Below, piece by piece: positions 63,640 through 64,000 of a stretch of 64,000 bases of DNA. The position numbers were made by a program, and so were the translations under genes. The stretch covers positions 930,001-994,000 of the forward strand of contig NZ_CP102950.1 of NCBI RefSeq assembly GCF_024741795.1, read 5' to 3'. The notes under the pieces were generated by a model, which made no database searches, was not told where the DNA came from, and saw only the letters and a program-made list of their open reading frames with translations. The DNA is from Arthrobacter sp. CJ23 (GTDB lineage Bacteria > Actinomycetota > Actinomycetes > Actinomycetales > Micrococcaceae). Positions within the stretch are counted from its first letter, which is position 1. Every line of letters starts with the position of its first letter.

Positions 63640-64000
63640 GTGACCCACGAACTGCTCACGATCGGGCGCATCAGTGTTGATATCTACCCGAACGATATTG
63701 GGGTGGACCTCGAGGACGTGCAGTCCTTTGGCAAGTATCTCGGCGGTTCCCCGTCCAACGTGGCCGTTGCCGCGGCCCGCCACGGCCGGCGCGCCGGCGT
63801 GATCACCCGGACCGGGGACGACGCTTTCGGCACCTACCTGCACCGCGAGCTGCACAAATTCAATGTGGATGACACCTTCGTCACCCCGGTCAAAGAGTGG
63901 CCCACGGCGGTGACCTTCTGTGCGATCAAGCCGCCGGAGGACTTCCCGCTCTACTTCTACGGCCGTTTCCCCACGGCACCGGACCTGCAGATCAAGGCCG
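63640..64000 (+). CDS. iolC: 5-dehydro-2-deoxygluconokinase, N-terminal part
   Basis: 120 codons are visible from GTG 63640 and the frame is still open at the window edge. The start (HELLTIGRISVDIYPNDIG) and the PfkB-type signature GGSPSNVAVAAARHGRRAGV match IolC, which phosphorylates 5-dehydro-2-deoxy-D-gluconate in myo-inositol catabolism. AGAAAGG lies about 12 bases upstream. It is probably the first gene of an iol operon continuing to the right. Confidence 0.87.
   Translation, partial: MTHELLTIGRISVDIYPNDIGVDLEDVQSFGKYLGGSPSNVAVAAARHGRRAGVITRTGDDAFGTYLHRELHKFNVDDTFVTPVKEWPTAVTFCAIKPPEDFPLYFYGRFPTAPDLQIKA

Overview
The window is high-GC DNA packed with genes on both strands. It looks like a chromosomal segment of a soil actinobacterium of the Micrococcaceae (Arthrobacter / Pseudarthrobacter type). 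Supporting signs are an orphan groEL under a CIRCE element, a DtxR/IdeR regulator with a matching iron box, a WXG100 protein, an XPB-type helicase pair, c-di-AMP riboswitches in front of cell-wall hydrolases, a lysE/lysG pair and many apparently leaderless genes. The genus assignment is inference from gene content. No insertion sequence, prophage or CRISPR array is visible. The start cuts a FemABX-type gene and the end cuts iolC.

Layout. 1-5.4 kb: FemABX end, ThrE-type exporter, iron-regulated siderophore-interacting protein, ung, DUF3263 and LytR_C proteins, cold-shock protein. 5.5-13.5 kb: groEL, an unusual RNase HI fusion, a WXG100 protein, a two-component system, lysE/lysG and a 14-bp minisatellite. 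13.6-21.7 kb: XPB helicase and its partner, a cold-shock/DUF3027 pair, serC, and the IdeR-type regulator that probably controls the gene at 2.2 kb. 21.9-24.9 kb: three secreted cell-wall hydrolase-like proteins behind two c-di-AMP riboswitches. 25-31 kb: an HNH nuclease, then mobA, DUF6457, moeA, a YdeP-type formate dehydrogenase-like protein and fdhD. 31.3-36.7 kb: GH38 alpha-mannosidase and a cystine-type ABC transporter. 36.9-42.2 kb: an unknown HTH/membrane-protein pair divergent from a probable resistance locus (uORF plus attenuator, frameshifted ABC-F gene, ABC exporter).

42.2-51.8 kb is rich in c-di-GMP genes. One minus-strand operon encodes a membrane glycosyltransferase with a C-terminal PilZ domain, a hybrid histidine kinase (PAS-HisKA-HATPase-REC-REC-HPt) and a REC-GGDEF cyclase. 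Beyond a NUDIX gene, a DUF6314 gene and tRNA-Arg(CCT) lies a coupled GGDEF-EAL gene. I infer a phosphorelay that sets c-di-GMP and so switches an exopolysaccharide synthase. 51.9-58.9 kb: a small secreted peptide with a GWWPN repeat, a TPR-like protein, membrane proteins, an inositol monophosphatase-family enzyme, pcrA and a lipoprotein. 59-64 kb: sucCD with a very long terminator stem, three perfect 55-bp repeats, SRPBCC, AraC/VOC, a tautomerase and the start of an inositol catabolic operon that shares an operator-like motif with the tautomerase gene.
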